Counted from the stretch's first letter, positions 7,544 through 16,326 are shown. The stretch is 64,000 bases of DNA from Phycisphaerales bacterium (GCA_029260515.1 JAJDDC010000102.1:1-64000), one strand, 5' to 3'. The notes: generated by a model not told the origin, from the sequence alone. Program-made: numbers and translations.

Positions 7544-8143
7544 ATGGCCAACTACACAGGCCCCAAGGTCCGCCTCTCCCGACGCGTCGGCGTCCCCATC
7601 GCCGACCTCCCCAAGCACACCTCCAAACGCCAGCTCAACCCCCCGGGCATGCACGGCTACCGCGGGCGCCGCCTCCGCGACTACGGCATCCGCCTGCAGG
7701 AAAAGCAGAAGCTCCGCTACCACTACAACATCCTCGAGAAGCAGTTCCGCAACACCCTCGAGGACGCACGCTCCAAGCAGGGAAACACGGGCGAGCTCCT
7801 CCTCCAGTACCTCGAGCGCCGACTCGACAACGTCGTCCGCCGCATGGGCATCTCGCGCTCCATCTGGGGCGCCCGCCAGATGGTCGTCCACGGCCACGTC
7901 CTGGTGAACGGCCGCAAGACCGACCGCCCCTCCTTCTCCGTCTCCGTCGGCGACCACATCACCCTCAAGCCCGGCATCCAGAAGGTCGCCCGCGAGGCGA
8001 TGGAGTCGCTCGCCGGCCACGAGATCGCCGACTGGATCGACTTCAACCCCTCCGAGCTGAGCTGCAAGATCGTCAGCCTGCCCACGCCCGATCAGATCCC
8101 CTTCGACGTCAACACCAACCTCATCATCGAGCTCTACAAGTAA
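7544..8143 (+). CDS. rpsD: 30S ribosomal protein S4
   Basis: Primary 16S rRNA-binding protein of the small subunit and assembly initiator, 199 aa. It begins MANYTGPKVRLSRRVG; it lacks the zinc-binding cysteines of the C+ S4 type. The S4 domain (RLDNVVRRMGISRSIWGARQ, then GHVLVNGRK, about 93-125) is intact. A strong Shine-Dalgarno precedes the ATG. It appears to be transcribed alone: an intrinsic terminator follows 48 bases after the stop, and no other ribosomal or rpoA gene adjoins it. Confidence 0.97.
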   Translation: MANYTGPKVRLSRRVGVPIADLPKHTSKRQLNPPGMHGYRGRRLRDYGIRLQEKQKLRYHYNILEKQFRNTLEDARSKQGNTGELLLQYLERRLDNVVRRMGISRSIWGARQMVVHGHVLVNGRKTDRPSFSVSVGDHITLKPGIQKVAREAMESLAGHEIADWIDFNPSELSCKIVSLPTPDQIPFDVNTNLIIELYK

Positions 8144-8190
8144 GCAGGCCGATCTCGACTCCGCCGGGACGCCGGGGATGAGCCATCGCG

Positions 8191-8224
8191 AATCCTCGGG
8201 GCCCGGCCCCGAGGATTTTTCTTT
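8191..8224 (+). terminator. Rho-independent terminator after rpsD
   Basis: Perfect 10-base stem (ATCCTCGGGG and CCCCGAGGAT) around a CCCGG-type loop, followed by a T-rich run (TTTTTCTTT). It directly follows rpsD and precedes the next plus-strand gene by about 30 bases. Confidence 0.9.
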
Positions 8225-8253
8225 CCGCCCACGCCCAGGAAAGCGACGACCAC

Positions 8254-10284
8254 ATGCTCAAGTTCCTCCGCAAGTACAACCTCATCATCCTCGTCGTAGG
8301 CGGCTCCCTGCTCATGGTCGTCTTCCTCCTCCAGCCCGTCCTCACACGCCTCCAGCCAAGCCCGGCCTCCCGCAAGGTCGGCACCATCGGCCCCGACAAC
8401 AAAAAGGTCACCCAGGGCGACTTCCAGCAAGCCTCCGACGACCTCCGCGTCATCGAGTCCATCGCCCCGTTCATCCCCCGCGCCGGCCTGGGCCTCCAGC
8501 CCAACCGCGAGATGGCCCACTACTACCTCCTGCTCCACGAGGCACAGCGTGCCGGCGTCGTCGGCGGCGTGGACGACGGCGCCTCCTGGATCCCAGAACT
8601 CGCCACCGAGCAGGCACGCATCGACGAGATCTCCCAGTACCCACGCCAGTACTGGAACATGATCGCCTCGCAGCCCTTCTTCGCACAGGCCGTCGCCCAG
8701 CGCGCCATACAGCTCGAACCGCAGCTCATGGAACGCCGCGAGCAGCTCGCCGGGCGCCTGGGCATCCCCGTCGCACGCGTGGACCAGGCCCTCGCCAACG
8801 CCCGCGGCATCTTCCGCCTCCGCACCAGCTACACCTCCACCCTCCGCCTCTCCGCCCCCGACACCCTCGAGCTCGCCCACGAGCGCTTCGACGCCGCCCT
8901 CGCCGACCTGCTCGTCGTCCCCGCCTCCCGCTTCGAGAGCGAGATCCCCGCACCGACCGACGCCCAGCTCGCCGCGCACTTCGAGGCGTACAAGGCCGAG
9001 ATCCCGGGCACGGGCGAGTTCGGCTTCGGCTATCTCCAGCCCGCGTCCGTCAAGCTCGAGTGGCTCATCCTCGACCCCGCCGCGTTCAACGCCGCCGTTG
9101 ACCCCGACCCCATCGAGGTCCGCAAGCGCTGGACACAGAACCGCGCGACCTACACGCGTGACTTCGCAGACGAGCGCGCCCGCATCGAGACCGAGCTCCG
9201 CGCCCAGGAGGCCGAGCGCCTCATGGTCGAGGCCGACGGCGTCATCCGCCGCGAGGTCCTCGCCAAAACCCGTCAGCTCGAGACCGACGACTCGGGCCAC
9301 CTCGTCGTCCCCGCAGACTGGGACCAGCGCCGCCCCCGGATGTCCGACATCGCCCTCCGCCTCGTCGCCGACCTCGAGGCCAGCGAGGGTGTCCGCGTGC
9401 CGATGCCCCGTGTCGAGTCACGCGAGGCGGGCTGGCTCAACGCCCAGGACCTCTCCACGATCCCCGAGCTCGGCCGCGCCAGCTTCCGCGTCGGCGCCAC
9501 CCCCATCCCGGCGCCGCTCCTGCCCCTCATCGTCCGCGAGAACGAGACCGGCCAGCGCTCCCCGCTCAACCCCCAGGTCGGCGTCCCCATCGTCGAGACC
9601 CCCGCGACCGACGACACCGGCCGCCGCTTCTACGTCACCATCCTCGCCGCCCGCCGCGAATCGCCGCCCGACACGCTCGACGACGTCCGCGCCCAGCTCA
9701 CCGCCGACCTGACCTCCAAGCTCGCCTACGACAAGCTCCTGGCCGAAGCAACCCGGTACGCGCAGCTCGCCCGCGAGGAGGGCCTGCCCGCGGTCGCCGC
9801 GATGCTCGCCCCGTCGGAAGGCGCCGCGCCACACACCGTGGACACCGACGTCCTGCTCACACGCCTCAGCGCCACCCCGCTGGTCGCCCCCGAGCTCTCC
9901 GACCCCCGCGTCCGCCAGGCGACCGACTTCCTCGAGGCCGCCGTGGACGCCGCGGCACAGCGCCTCGACCCCGTCGCCCCGATCGGCGCCTCCCCGCTCG
10001 ACGAGTCGATCGTCTGGGGCGCCGCCCCGCTCGAGCGCCTCGTCGTACTCGCCCGCCTGACCGCCTACCGCCCGGTCACGATCGAGGACTTCCGCCTGCG
10101 TTCCCGCGCCCTGGTCCGGGCCGAAGCGTCGCAGCTGCTCGCCGAGGCGACCGAGGCCGACGAAGTAAACCCGTTCTCGTTCGACGCGCTCTCGTCGCGG
10201 GCGAACTTCATCGTCGAGTCCGACAAGGACGACGAGCCCGCCGAGGACGACGACGCGACCGAGGGCGACCCCGCCCAGGGCTGA
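8254..10284 (+). CDS. Membrane-anchored SurA/PpiD-like periplasmic protein
   Basis: A 676-aa protein with a short cytoplasmic N terminus (MLKFLRKYN), one membrane anchor (about 10-31) and a large periplasmic part. The N-terminal anchor plus long helical region resembles the SurA N-terminal/PpiD chaperone architecture in planctomycetes. A conserved parvulin catalytic signature is not obvious, so isomerase activity is uncertain. A repeated pattern of aligned AQLxxxFEAYKAEI and VRKRWTQNRATY helices supports a chaperone-like helical body. The C terminus ends in an acidic tail (DKDDEPAEDDDATEGD). AGGAAAG lies upstream of the ATG. The likely role is folding of exported proteins. Confidence 0.6.
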   Translation: MLKFLRKYNLIILVVGGSLLMVVFLLQPVLTRLQPSPASRKVGTIGPDNKKVTQGDFQQASDDLRVIESIAPFIPRAGLGLQPNREMAHYYLLLHEAQRAGVVGGVDDGASWIPELATEQARIDEISQYPRQYWNMIASQPFFAQAVAQRAIQLEPQLMERREQLAGRLGIPVARVDQALANARGIFRLRTSYTSTLRLSAPDTLELAHERFDAALADLLVVPASRFESEIPAPTDAQLAAHFEAYKAEIPGTGEFGFGYLQPASVKLEWLILDPAAFNAAVDPDPIEVRKRWTQNRATYTRDFADERARIETELRAQEAERLMVEADGVIRREVLAKTRQLETDDSGHLVVPADWDQRRPRMSDIALRLVADLEASEGVRVPMPRVESREAGWLNAQDLSTIPELGRASFRVGATPIPAPLLPLIVRENETGQRSPLNPQVGVPIVETPATDDTGRRFYVTILAARRESPPDTLDDVRAQLTADLTSKLAYDKLLAEATRYAQLAREEGLPAVAAMLAPSEGAAPHTVDTDVLLTRLSATPLVAPELSDPRVRQATDFLEAAVDAAAQRLDPVAPIGASPLDESIVWGAAPLERLVVLARLTAYRPVTIEDFRLRSRALVRAEASQLLAEATEADEVNPFSFDALSSRANFIVESDKDDEPAEDDDATEGDPAQG

Positions 10285-10303
10285 CCCCCCCGGGGCGCCC
10301 TGC

Positions 10304-11911
10304 TCAGACCCGCGCCCGCGCCCACCCGCCCTGCACGAACCGCGCGCTGAATATCAGCGACCGCAGCGCAACCTCCCCGCACAGCGCGATCCACATCCCC
10401 ACCAGCCCCCAGTCCACCGGCGACGGGTTCTCCAAGAACCGCCCCCCGCCCAGGGGGATGTCCACCCCGCTCAGCAGGTACGCCGCGGGCAGGCGGATCG
10501 CGTACGTCGCGATCCAGCTCAGCCACATCACCACACGCACGTCCCCCGCCCCACGCAACGCCCCGCGCACCACGATCGTCACCGCGAACGGCGTCTGGAT
10601 CACCCCGCACACCACCAGCAAGTCCGGTGTCGTCAGCATGTGCTCGGGCTGATCGCTCAGCACCGACACGATCCATTCGGGCACACTCACGAACGCCACG
10701 CCCAGCAGGCTCATCACTACAGCCGCGACCATCGTGCACCTGATCACCGCACGGCGCGCAAGCTTCGCGCTTCCCGCGCCCAGATACTGGCCCGCGAGCG
10801 TCGCGGCCGCCGTCCCCAGCGCGAACCCGGGCAGGAAACTAAACGACTCGATCCGCACCGCGATGATGTGCGTCCCCAGTTGTCCCCCGGCGTCCCCCGC
10901 CGCAAGCGCCGCCGCCCCGAGCCACCCCACCATCACCATCACCAGGAAGTTGCCGACCCACATCCCGAGCGACTCGAGAAAGTTCGGCAAACCGAGCCGC
11001 ACCAGCCGCCGGACCGTGTGCCAGTGTGGCCTCAGCCACCGCGCCTTTAGCCGGATCCCCCACCCCCCGCCCAGCGCCATCCACACGATCATCCCCGCCG
11101 CGACCAGATCACCCGCGACCGTCCCGACCGCGATCCCCGTCACCCCCAGGTCGAACCCGAACGGGTTCTCGAGCACCATCTCCCGCACACCCCCCTCGCC
11201 CGCCCGCGTCATGTCGTACCCCGACAGCGCGTAGCTCACCAGGATGTTGACGATGTTCCGCACCGTCATCGCGATCAGAGGGCGTTTGGCGTCCCCCGCC
11301 CCGCGCGAGCACGCCGCCAGCACGAACAACACCGACGCCCCGGGCACGCCCAGCGAGATCACAAGCATGTACCGCTCGAACGCAGCCCCCGCCCCGGGCG
11401 TCATGTTCAAGAGCCACGTCACGACCGGCGCCCCCACCGCGACGACCGCCCCCACGCCGATGCCCGCGACCACCGCCAGCGTCGCCGCCTGCCCGAGCAC
11501 CGCGTTCGCGACCCCCACACGCCCGCGCCCGACCGACCGCGCGATCAACGCCGTCGCACCCACGCCCAGCGCCATCACCACCAGCCCGATGAACCACATG
11601 ATGTAGCTGGCGCCCCCTATCGCGTCGGTCTCATCGACGCCGAGCCCCGCCGCAAGCTTCGTGTCCGTCAGCCCCACCAGCGAGTTCAGGAAGCTCTCGA
11701 GCGTCACAGGCCACGCCAGCACCCACACCGCCCCCCACATGCTCAGGCCCGCGAGCTTCCCCGACTTGAGCCGCCCGTCTGGCGTCAGCCCCCCCCCGCC
11801 CCGACGCACCCCCCCGCCCCGAACCGCCGGCCCCTCGGTCAGCTCGACCCGCTCACACTCCAGCGGCTCGATCCGCCCGCCCTCCGAACTTTCCCCCGGC
11901 TCACGCCCCAT
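10304..11911 (-). CDS. MATE family efflux transporter
   Basis: Polytopic inner-membrane exporter of the MATE (NorM/DinF) family, 535 aa, about 12 membrane segments in two homologous halves. Recognisable pieces are LAWPVTLESFLNSLVGLTDT at the first helix, GVGATALIARSVGRG, and in the second half the matching GTAAATLAGQYLGAG and RGALRGAGDVR. Substrates are probably drugs or small cations driven by Na+ or H+. The ATG at 11911 is chosen because GGAGGG lies 8 bases upstream. The N-terminal 60 residues are hydrophilic and Gly/Arg-rich, longer than in characterised homologs. Confidence 0.9.
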   Translation of the reverse strand: MGREPGESSEGGRIEPLECERVELTEGPAVRGGGVRRGGGGLTPDGRLKSGKLAGLSMWGAVWVLAWPVTLESFLNSLVGLTDTKLAAGLGVDETDAIGGASYIMWFIGLVVMALGVGATALIARSVGRGRVGVANAVLGQAATLAVVAGIGVGAVVAVGAPVVTWLLNMTPGAGAAFERYMLVISLGVPGASVLFVLAACSRGAGDAKRPLIAMTVRNIVNILVSYALSGYDMTRAGEGGVREMVLENPFGFDLGVTGIAVGTVAGDLVAAGMIVWMALGGGWGIRLKARWLRPHWHTVRRLVRLGLPNFLESLGMWVGNFLVMVMVGWLGAAALAAGDAGGQLGTHIIAVRIESFSFLPGFALGTAAATLAGQYLGAGSAKLARRAVIRCTMVAAVVMSLLGVAFVSVPEWIVSVLSDQPEHMLTTPDLLVVCGVIQTPFAVTIVVRGALRGAGDVRVVMWLSWIATYAIRLPAAYLLSGVDIPLGGGRFLENPSPVDWGLVGMWIALCGEVALRSLIFSARFVQGGWARARV

Positions 11912-12241
11912 CAACCCAGCCCTCCGTGACCCAGCCGCGATCGTAGGCCCCGCCGTCGCCCGCTCCGTCGGACGGATCATCCTACATGAACCGAGTTTCT
12001 CGCCCGACCAAGCCCAACTCGGATCCAATAAACTCGCACGTACGCACGGCGCGTCATGTACCGTGAACCGCACTCGCCCCGGAGCACATCGACGACGACT
12101 GGCTCATCGACGAGCTCGCGATGGAGGTTCATGAACAGCTTCAGCCTGTTCGACATCCTCTGGGTCTTCCTCGCCGTCGGGGCCGCGTTCGGCGTCGCCT
12201 CCGGAGAGGGGTTCAACCTCATCGGCGACTGACGCGACCGA
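11912..12241. other. Intergenic region with a small-ORF relic
   Basis: This 330-bp gap between two minus-strand genes has lower GC than its surroundings around 11970-12070. It contains the 33-codon plus-strand ORF described separately at 12131-12232. The frame immediately upstream of that ORF (12081-12130) can be read as EHIDDDWLIDELAMEV in another phase, as if a longer gene had suffered a frameshift. No other feature is evident. Confidence 0.5.
12131..12232 (+). CDS. 33-codon membrane ORF, possible remnant of a larger gene
   Basis: ATG to TGA encodes 33 residues starting NSFSLFDILWVFLAVGAAF, a single hydrophobic segment. It closely matches the C-terminal membrane segment of the protein at 30376-31053 (DSFSLFDLLWFGLAVLTAF), with 14 of 19 positions identical by eye. 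GGAGG lies only three bases before the ATG, unusually close. It is either a free-standing small membrane protein or the surviving 3' end of a decayed paralog; the protein-like reading of the upstream frame favours the second. Confidence 0.45.
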   Translation: MNSFSLFDILWVFLAVGAAFGVASGEGFNLIGD

Positions 12242-13429
12242 TCACGCCAGCAGCGCATCCAGCAGCTCGGGCACCCCCTGCGCCCGAGTCGCCACCGTCT
12301 CGAGCACCGGGCGCCTGCCCGCCACGTCCTTCAGGTCCCGCACCAGCTCGTTCTCACCCGGGTGGTCCGCCTTGTTGCACACGAACAGGTCCGCGATCTC
12401 CAGGATCCCCGCCTTGTCCATCTGCACCGCGTCGCCCATCCCCGGCGTCAGCACCACCGCCGTCGTGTCCACATGCTCACGGATCTTCGTCTCGTTCTGC
12501 CCCGCGCCCACCGTTTCCACGAACACCGTCTGGTACGCATCCCCCGGTGGGACAGGCGTCCCGCCTGTCTTCTCGCCCGCCCCCCCGATCAGCCCGATGA
12601 TCGCCTCCAGCGACCGGTAGTCCTCCCCGCTGATCGCCAGCGACCGGTAGAACACCCGCTCGCCCAGGTTGTTGAAATCCACTCGGAGCCGATCCCCCAA
12701 GAGCGCCCCGCTCGTGATCGGGCTCATCGGGTCGAACGCAACGACCGCACACCGCCCGAGCCCGCCGCCCGGGTCCGCCTCGCTCCGCCGCGTGTACTCG
12801 CCCACCAGCTGCGCCACGAGCGTGCTCTTGCCCGCCCCGGGCGAGCCCGTCACGCCGATCACACGCGCCGGGCGCCTGCGAACCGCGTCCGATCGCACAC
12901 CCCCGCCCTCGTGCACCAGCGAGATATCCCGTGCCAGCTGCGCCGTCGCGTGCCCGCCATCGACCGACGGCGTGCGCCCGCGCGTCGCCTCGCGCACCGC
13001 CCCGACGATGTCCAGCAGCCCCGTCCCGGTCGTAAAGCACCGCGCGATCCCGAGCCCGAGCAGCTTCGGGATATCTTCCTGCGGCAGGATCCCGCCCATG
13101 TGCACCGTGATGTCCCCACGCCCCACCTTCGCCAGCGACTCGATCAGCCGCGCCCCCAGCGTCAGGTGCGAGTTGCTCATCATGCTCGCCGCGACGACGT
13201 CCACGTCCTCGTCGCGCGCCGAGATCGCCAGGCTCTTGGGCGTCTGCCACAGCCCCGAATAAATAACATGCGCCCCCGAGTCGCGCAGCGCCCGCGCAAT
13301 CACCTTCACCCCACGATCGTGCCCGTCCAGACCCATCTTGCCCAGCAGCACCCGCGGCCGGTGCCCCAGGTCCCCCACCCGGTCCTTCTTCTCAAACTCG
13401 CTCGTCGCCGTCCCGAGTGTCGAGGTCAT
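12242..13429 (-). CDS. Fused B12-binding domain and MeaB-type GTPase (acyl-CoA mutase small subunit/chaperone)
   Basis: 395-aa fusion. Residues about 23-150 are the cobalamin-binding domain, with the DGHDRG (35-40) base-off histidine motif and YSGLWQTP. Residues about 186-395 are a MeaB/ArgK-type G domain with Walker A GSPGAGKS (195-202), FDPMSP, VETVGAGQNE and NKAD (352-355). Together these equal the N-terminal half of IcmF, which carries cofactor and GTPase chaperone; the mutase barrel is a separate gene at 25707-27491. Residues 284-296 (AGEKTGGTPVPPG) derive from an in-frame palindromic repeat just before the strand leading to VETVG. The ATG at 13429 has GGGAG upstream. Confidence 0.88.
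   Translation of the reverse strand: MTSTLGTATSEFEKKDRVGDLGHRPRVLLGKMGLDGHDRGVKVIARALRDSGAHVIYSGLWQTPKSLAISARDEDVDVVAASMMSNSHLTLGARLIESLAKVGRGDITVHMGGILPQEDIPKLLGLGIARCFTTGTGLLDIVGAVREATRGRTPSVDGGHATAQLARDISLVHEGGGVRSDAVRRRPARVIGVTGSPGAGKSTLVAQLVGEYTRRSEADPGGGLGRCAVVAFDPMSPITSGALLGDRLRVDFNNLGERVFYRSLAISGEDYRSLEAIIGLIGGAGEKTGGTPVPPGDAYQTVFVETVGAGQNETKIREHVDTTAVVLTPGMGDAVQMDKAGILEIADLFVCNKADHPGENELVRDLKDVAGRRPVLETVATRAQGVPELLDALLA
12551..12569. repeat. Family-2 palindrome inside the B12/GTPase gene
   Basis: Perfect 7-base inverted repeat GACAGGC-GTCCC-GCCTGTC. It is read in frame on the minus strand as the core of KTGGTPVPPG. The same decapeptide pattern is familiar from many unrelated planctomycete ORFs, as expected for a mobile palindrome. 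Confidence 0.8.
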
Positions 13430-13539
13430 ACCGCTCCCGCCAGCAAAGCCCTGGGCCCCAGGGAGGCAATCGTAGGGTTCCCCCCGCCACGCCGCGCCCG
13501 CCGCCCGACCACCCCGATCCGCCCTACAACTGCCCACCC

Positions 13540-13821
13540 ATGAAGGCCGTCCTGCTCATCGCCGCCGCATACCTCGTCGTGAGCATCGCCACGTTCGCGA
13601 TGTTCGCCCGCGACAAACGCGCCGCCCGCCGCCGCCTGCCGCGCACCCCCGAACGCGTCCTGCACACCCTCGAACTGCTCGGCGGCTGGCCCGGCGCCCT
13701 CGCCGCACAACGTCTGCTCCGCCACAAATCCCGCAAACCCTCCTACCGCCTCGTCCTCGCCCTCATCATCTGCGCCCACCTCATCGCCTGGGCCGCCCTC
13801 GCCTGGCTCCTGCTCAACTGA
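13540..13821 (+). CDS. DUF1294 family membrane protein
   Basis: Small inner-membrane protein, 93 aa, function unknown. It has two hydrophobic segments (about 2-20 and 72-91) and the family signature between them: FARDKRAARRRLPRTPE followed by LHTLELLGGWPGALAAQRLLRHKSRKPSYR. DUF1294 proteins occur alone or fused to cold-shock domains; this one is stand-alone. No Shine-Dalgarno is visible before the ATG; a TACAAC lies 9 bases upstream. It is divergent from the B12/GTPase gene. Confidence 0.85.
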   Translation: MKAVLLIAAAYLVVSIATFAMFARDKRAARRRLPRTPERVLHTLELLGGWPGALAAQRLLRHKSRKPSYRLVLALIICAHLIAWAALAWLLLN

Positions 13822-13835
13822 CGCATCCCCCCGGC

Positions 13836-13979
13836 GGGACCGGTTTCCAACCGGCCCGGGATGTTCGCCACAGTGACACAGAGACCCAAGGCGGGATTCA
13901 CGGGCGTGGGATCGGCGCACATTCTCGCCCGATTCATCTTCTCTCGTTGCCCTCTGCGCCTCCGCGGCGAATCCCGCGC
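13836..13979. repeat. Intergenic repeat cluster
   Basis: The left part is a palindrome CCGGTT-TCC-AACCGG inside GGCGGGAC...GGCCCGG (about 13833-13859). The right part is an inverted pair: TTCGCCACAGTGACACAGAG at 13864-13883 against CTCTGCGCCTCCGCGGCGAA near 13953-13972, roughly two thirds complementary. The cluster sits between the convergent DUF1294 and ThrE-type genes. Confidence 0.65.
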
Positions 13980-15233
13980 TTACAACGCCTTGCGCGCCGG
14001 CAGCACCACGTTCGCCAGCAGCAGCCCCGCCACCAGCGACACCGCGATCACGATCATCTCGAACGCCAACTCCACGCCCGCGATCGCGTCGTGGCTCGTG
14101 AACGCCGCGAAGCTGCGGAACCCGATCGCCCCGGGCACCAGCAGCAGGATCCCGGGCACGCTGGCCACAACGCTCGGCCGGTTCAGCACCCGCGCGTACC
14201 CGTTCGAGAACACGCCGATCGCGAACGCCGCGACGCACACGCCCACCTCCGCCCCAAGCTCGCGCACGCCCACCCGAGCACCGAAGAACGCGACCACCGC
14301 CGACACCCCGATCACCCACACGTCCACCCACCGCGCCCGGAACAGCACCACGAGCGACGGCGCCGTCACTACCAACGCCGCCCACACCGTCCACTCCGGG
14401 AGCGTCGCCCCCTGCTCGCCCATCCCCAATCCCAGAAGCCGCCCAAGCCGCTGGCCCACGAGCACCCCGAACCCGATCGACACGAGCACCGTCAGCGCCC
14501 CGATGAGTCTGGCCGTCCCCGAGACGAGGTTCCGCGTCGACAACTCCGTCACCGCGATCGTCAGCGTCAGCCCCGGGATCAGATAAATCACCCCCGCCAG
14601 CGTGACCGTCTCGACCGACAGCATCCCCCACACACGCGATCCGAGCATCGCCACGAGCACCGCAACGACCCCCGCGACGAACTCGAGCACCCGCGCATAC
14701 GCCCGGTTCCGCCGCGCCAGGTCGCACAGCACGCCGATGACCATGCCCACGACCGCCGCCGTCGCCATCTCGCCCCACGCCCCGCCGAAGAACCGCGCCG
14801 CCGACGCGGACACGAGCATGAACGCGAGCACCGGCACGAGCGACCCGTACCTGTCGCGCGCGCCCACGACCTCCCGGATCCGAGCGATCCCATCGCGCAC
14901 GCCAAGACGCTCGTCCCAGACGTCGTTGAGCACCGTGTCCAGCAGCACCAGCCGCTCGAGGTTCACGTCGCTCGAGTTCACCTCGACCAGCCGCGTCTCG
15001 CTCTCGCCGTCGATCTCGTAGACCGCGAACACCGCCGTGGGCGTCGCGAAGAAGCTCGCCTTCACGCCCAGCTGCCCCGCCAGCGCCGACACCGCCTCCT
15101 CGAGCCGGTGCGCCGGCGCCCCGTACGCCGCTAGCCCCGCCGCCAGCTCCGTCAGCAGCGTCACCTCCGGCGTGTGCACGCGCCCGACCGGCCCGCCAGC
15201 ATCGATCTCAGCCATCCGCGCCATGGCGTCCAT
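13980..15233 (-). CDS. Threonine/serine exporter family protein (ThrE type)
   Basis: Inner-membrane exporter of the ThrE family, 417 aa. The hydrophilic N-terminal domain (about 20-130) carries the family's partner motif and TVLLDTVLNDVWDERLG-like segment; about ten membrane helices follow in two modules (PF06738-like and PF12821-like), with GVIYLIPGLTLTIAVTEL and PGILLLVPGAIGFRSFAAF as landmarks. The substrate is presumably threonine or serine. The ATG at 15233 is preferred to an upstream TTG at 15239; a TAGCGT box lies 5 bases before it, so the transcript may be leaderless. Confidence 0.85.
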   Translation of the reverse strand: MDAMARMAEIDAGGPVGRVHTPEVTLLTELAAGLAAYGAPAHRLEEAVSALAGQLGVKASFFATPTAVFAVYEIDGESETRLVEVNSSDVNLERLVLLDTVLNDVWDERLGVRDGIARIREVVGARDRYGSLVPVLAFMLVSASAARFFGGAWGEMATAAVVGMVIGVLCDLARRNRAYARVLEFVAGVVAVLVAMLGSRVWGMLSVETVTLAGVIYLIPGLTLTIAVTELSTRNLVSGTARLIGALTVLVSIGFGVLVGQRLGRLLGLGMGEQGATLPEWTVWAALVVTAPSLVVLFRARWVDVWVIGVSAVVAFFGARVGVRELGAEVGVCVAAFAIGVFSNGYARVLNRPSVVASVPGILLLVPGAIGFRSFAAFTSHDAIAGVELAFEMIVIAVSLVAGLLLANVVLPARKAL

Positions 15234-15288
15234 CCCCAACGCTAGGCCAGCTCCCCACCCAGCCCGCCGCGCCCCTCGCGCTCGACCC

Positions 15289-16314
15289 CTACCCCTCCCG
15301 CACCTCCCTCGACCACCGCACCCCCAGCGACACGATCCGCTCGATCATCCGCCCGTACGCGATCCCCGACGCCTTGCACGCCAGCGCGAACTCGTCGTCC
15401 TGCGACAACTGCGGGTTCGGGTTCGACTCGATCAGGTACGCCCGCCCGTCGCCCGCCAGCCGCAGGTCCATCCGCGCGTACCCCGTCTGCCGCAACGCCC
15501 GGTACGCCCTTCTGCACTGCGACAACACCCGCTTCTCCACCTCCGCCCCCAGCCCCGCCTCCACGATCTCCAGCCCCGTCTGCTTCTGGTAGCTCGGACT
15601 CCGCTTCACCTTCTCCGTCGCGATCCGCGCCGCCCCCTCGGCCATGTTCGTGAACCGCATCTCCATCACCGGCAACGTCTCCAGCCGCCGGTTCCCCACC
15701 ACCGACACGTACAGCTCCCGCCCATCGATGTAGCTCTCGGCGATCGCGTCCGTCCCGATCCGCTCGTGCACGAAAGCCACCCGCTCGCCCAGGCTCTCGT
15801 CGACGTGCACCACCGACGCCTGGCTGATCCCCACCGAACCGTGCGCCGTCAGCGACTTGACGATCAGCGGGAACTCCAGCCGCTTGGGCCGCTTCACCAC
15901 CCGCCCGACCCGGAAGATCGCGTACTCGGGCGTCCGCACCCGCGCCCGCCGCAGCAGCCGCCGCTGCAGCGACTTGTTCGTCGAGAACAACATCCCCGCC
16001 GGGTTGCACCCCGTGTACGCCTGCCCGATCAGCTCCAGGTACCCCAGGCAGTACGCCATCTTCGCCTGGCTGTGCGCAAACTCCTCGAGCAGGTTAAAGA
16101 CAACGTGCGGCTTGAACGAACCGATCGCCTCGTTCAAGGGCGCGAGGTCATCCTCCAGCCCCACCACCTCCACCTCGTGCCCAAGGTGGCGCAGCTCGAA
16201 CACCACGTCGTAGTCCGTCTTGACCCGCTCGACCTCGACCGCGCTCAAGCCGTCGAGCGTCTCGGGCGGGACCAGGTCCTTCCGCGTCATCACCAGCACA
16301 CGCCGAGACCGCAT
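15289..16314 (-). CDS. ATP-grasp ligase, D-Ala-D-Ala ligase-like
   Basis: 341-aa ATP-grasp enzyme. The N-terminal Rossmann-like part (HVVFNLLEEF near 69-78, AYTGCNPAGM) is like Ddl. The ATP-grasp core has FPLIVKSLTAHGSVGIS (the lysine-containing strand and glycine loop), IDGRELYVSVVGN, and the Mg-binding RMDLRLAGDGRAYLIESNPNPQL. It differs from true Ddl in spacing and in the substrate loop, so the peptide or amino-acid substrate is unknown. It is followed 55 bp later by the ThrE-type gene and preceded by a metallopeptidase gene; both the ligase and the peptidase have their own leaderless-type promoters. Confidence 0.82.
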   Translation of the reverse strand: MRSRRVLVMTRKDLVPPETLDGLSAVEVERVKTDYDVVFELRHLGHEVEVVGLEDDLAPLNEAIGSFKPHVVFNLLEEFAHSQAKMAYCLGYLELIGQAYTGCNPAGMLFSTNKSLQRRLLRRARVRTPEYAIFRVGRVVKRPKRLEFPLIVKSLTAHGSVGISQASVVHVDESLGERVAFVHERIGTDAIAESYIDGRELYVSVVGNRRLETLPVMEMRFTNMAEGAARIATEKVKRSPSYQKQTGLEIVEAGLGAEVEKRVLSQCRRAYRALRQTGYARMDLRLAGDGRAYLIESNPNPQLSQDDEFALACKASGIAYGRMIERIVSLGVRWSREVREG

Positions 16315-16320
16315 GAACCC

Positions 16321-16326
16321 AGACTA
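16321..16326 (-). promoter_or_regulatory. Leaderless-type -10 box, ATP-grasp gene
   Basis: TAGTCT on the minus strand, followed by exactly 6 nt and the ATG. No Shine-Dalgarno. Confidence 0.75.

Noticed and set aside
5653-8181. 842-codon plus-strand open frame, rich in Arg, His and Pro
   Set aside because: It is antisense to purF and overlaps rpsD in another phase; composition is that of a GC-rich shadow frame.
12121-12600. 159-codon plus-strand ORF starting MEVHEQL
   Set aside because: After about 20 residues it becomes the antisense shadow of the B12/GTPase gene.
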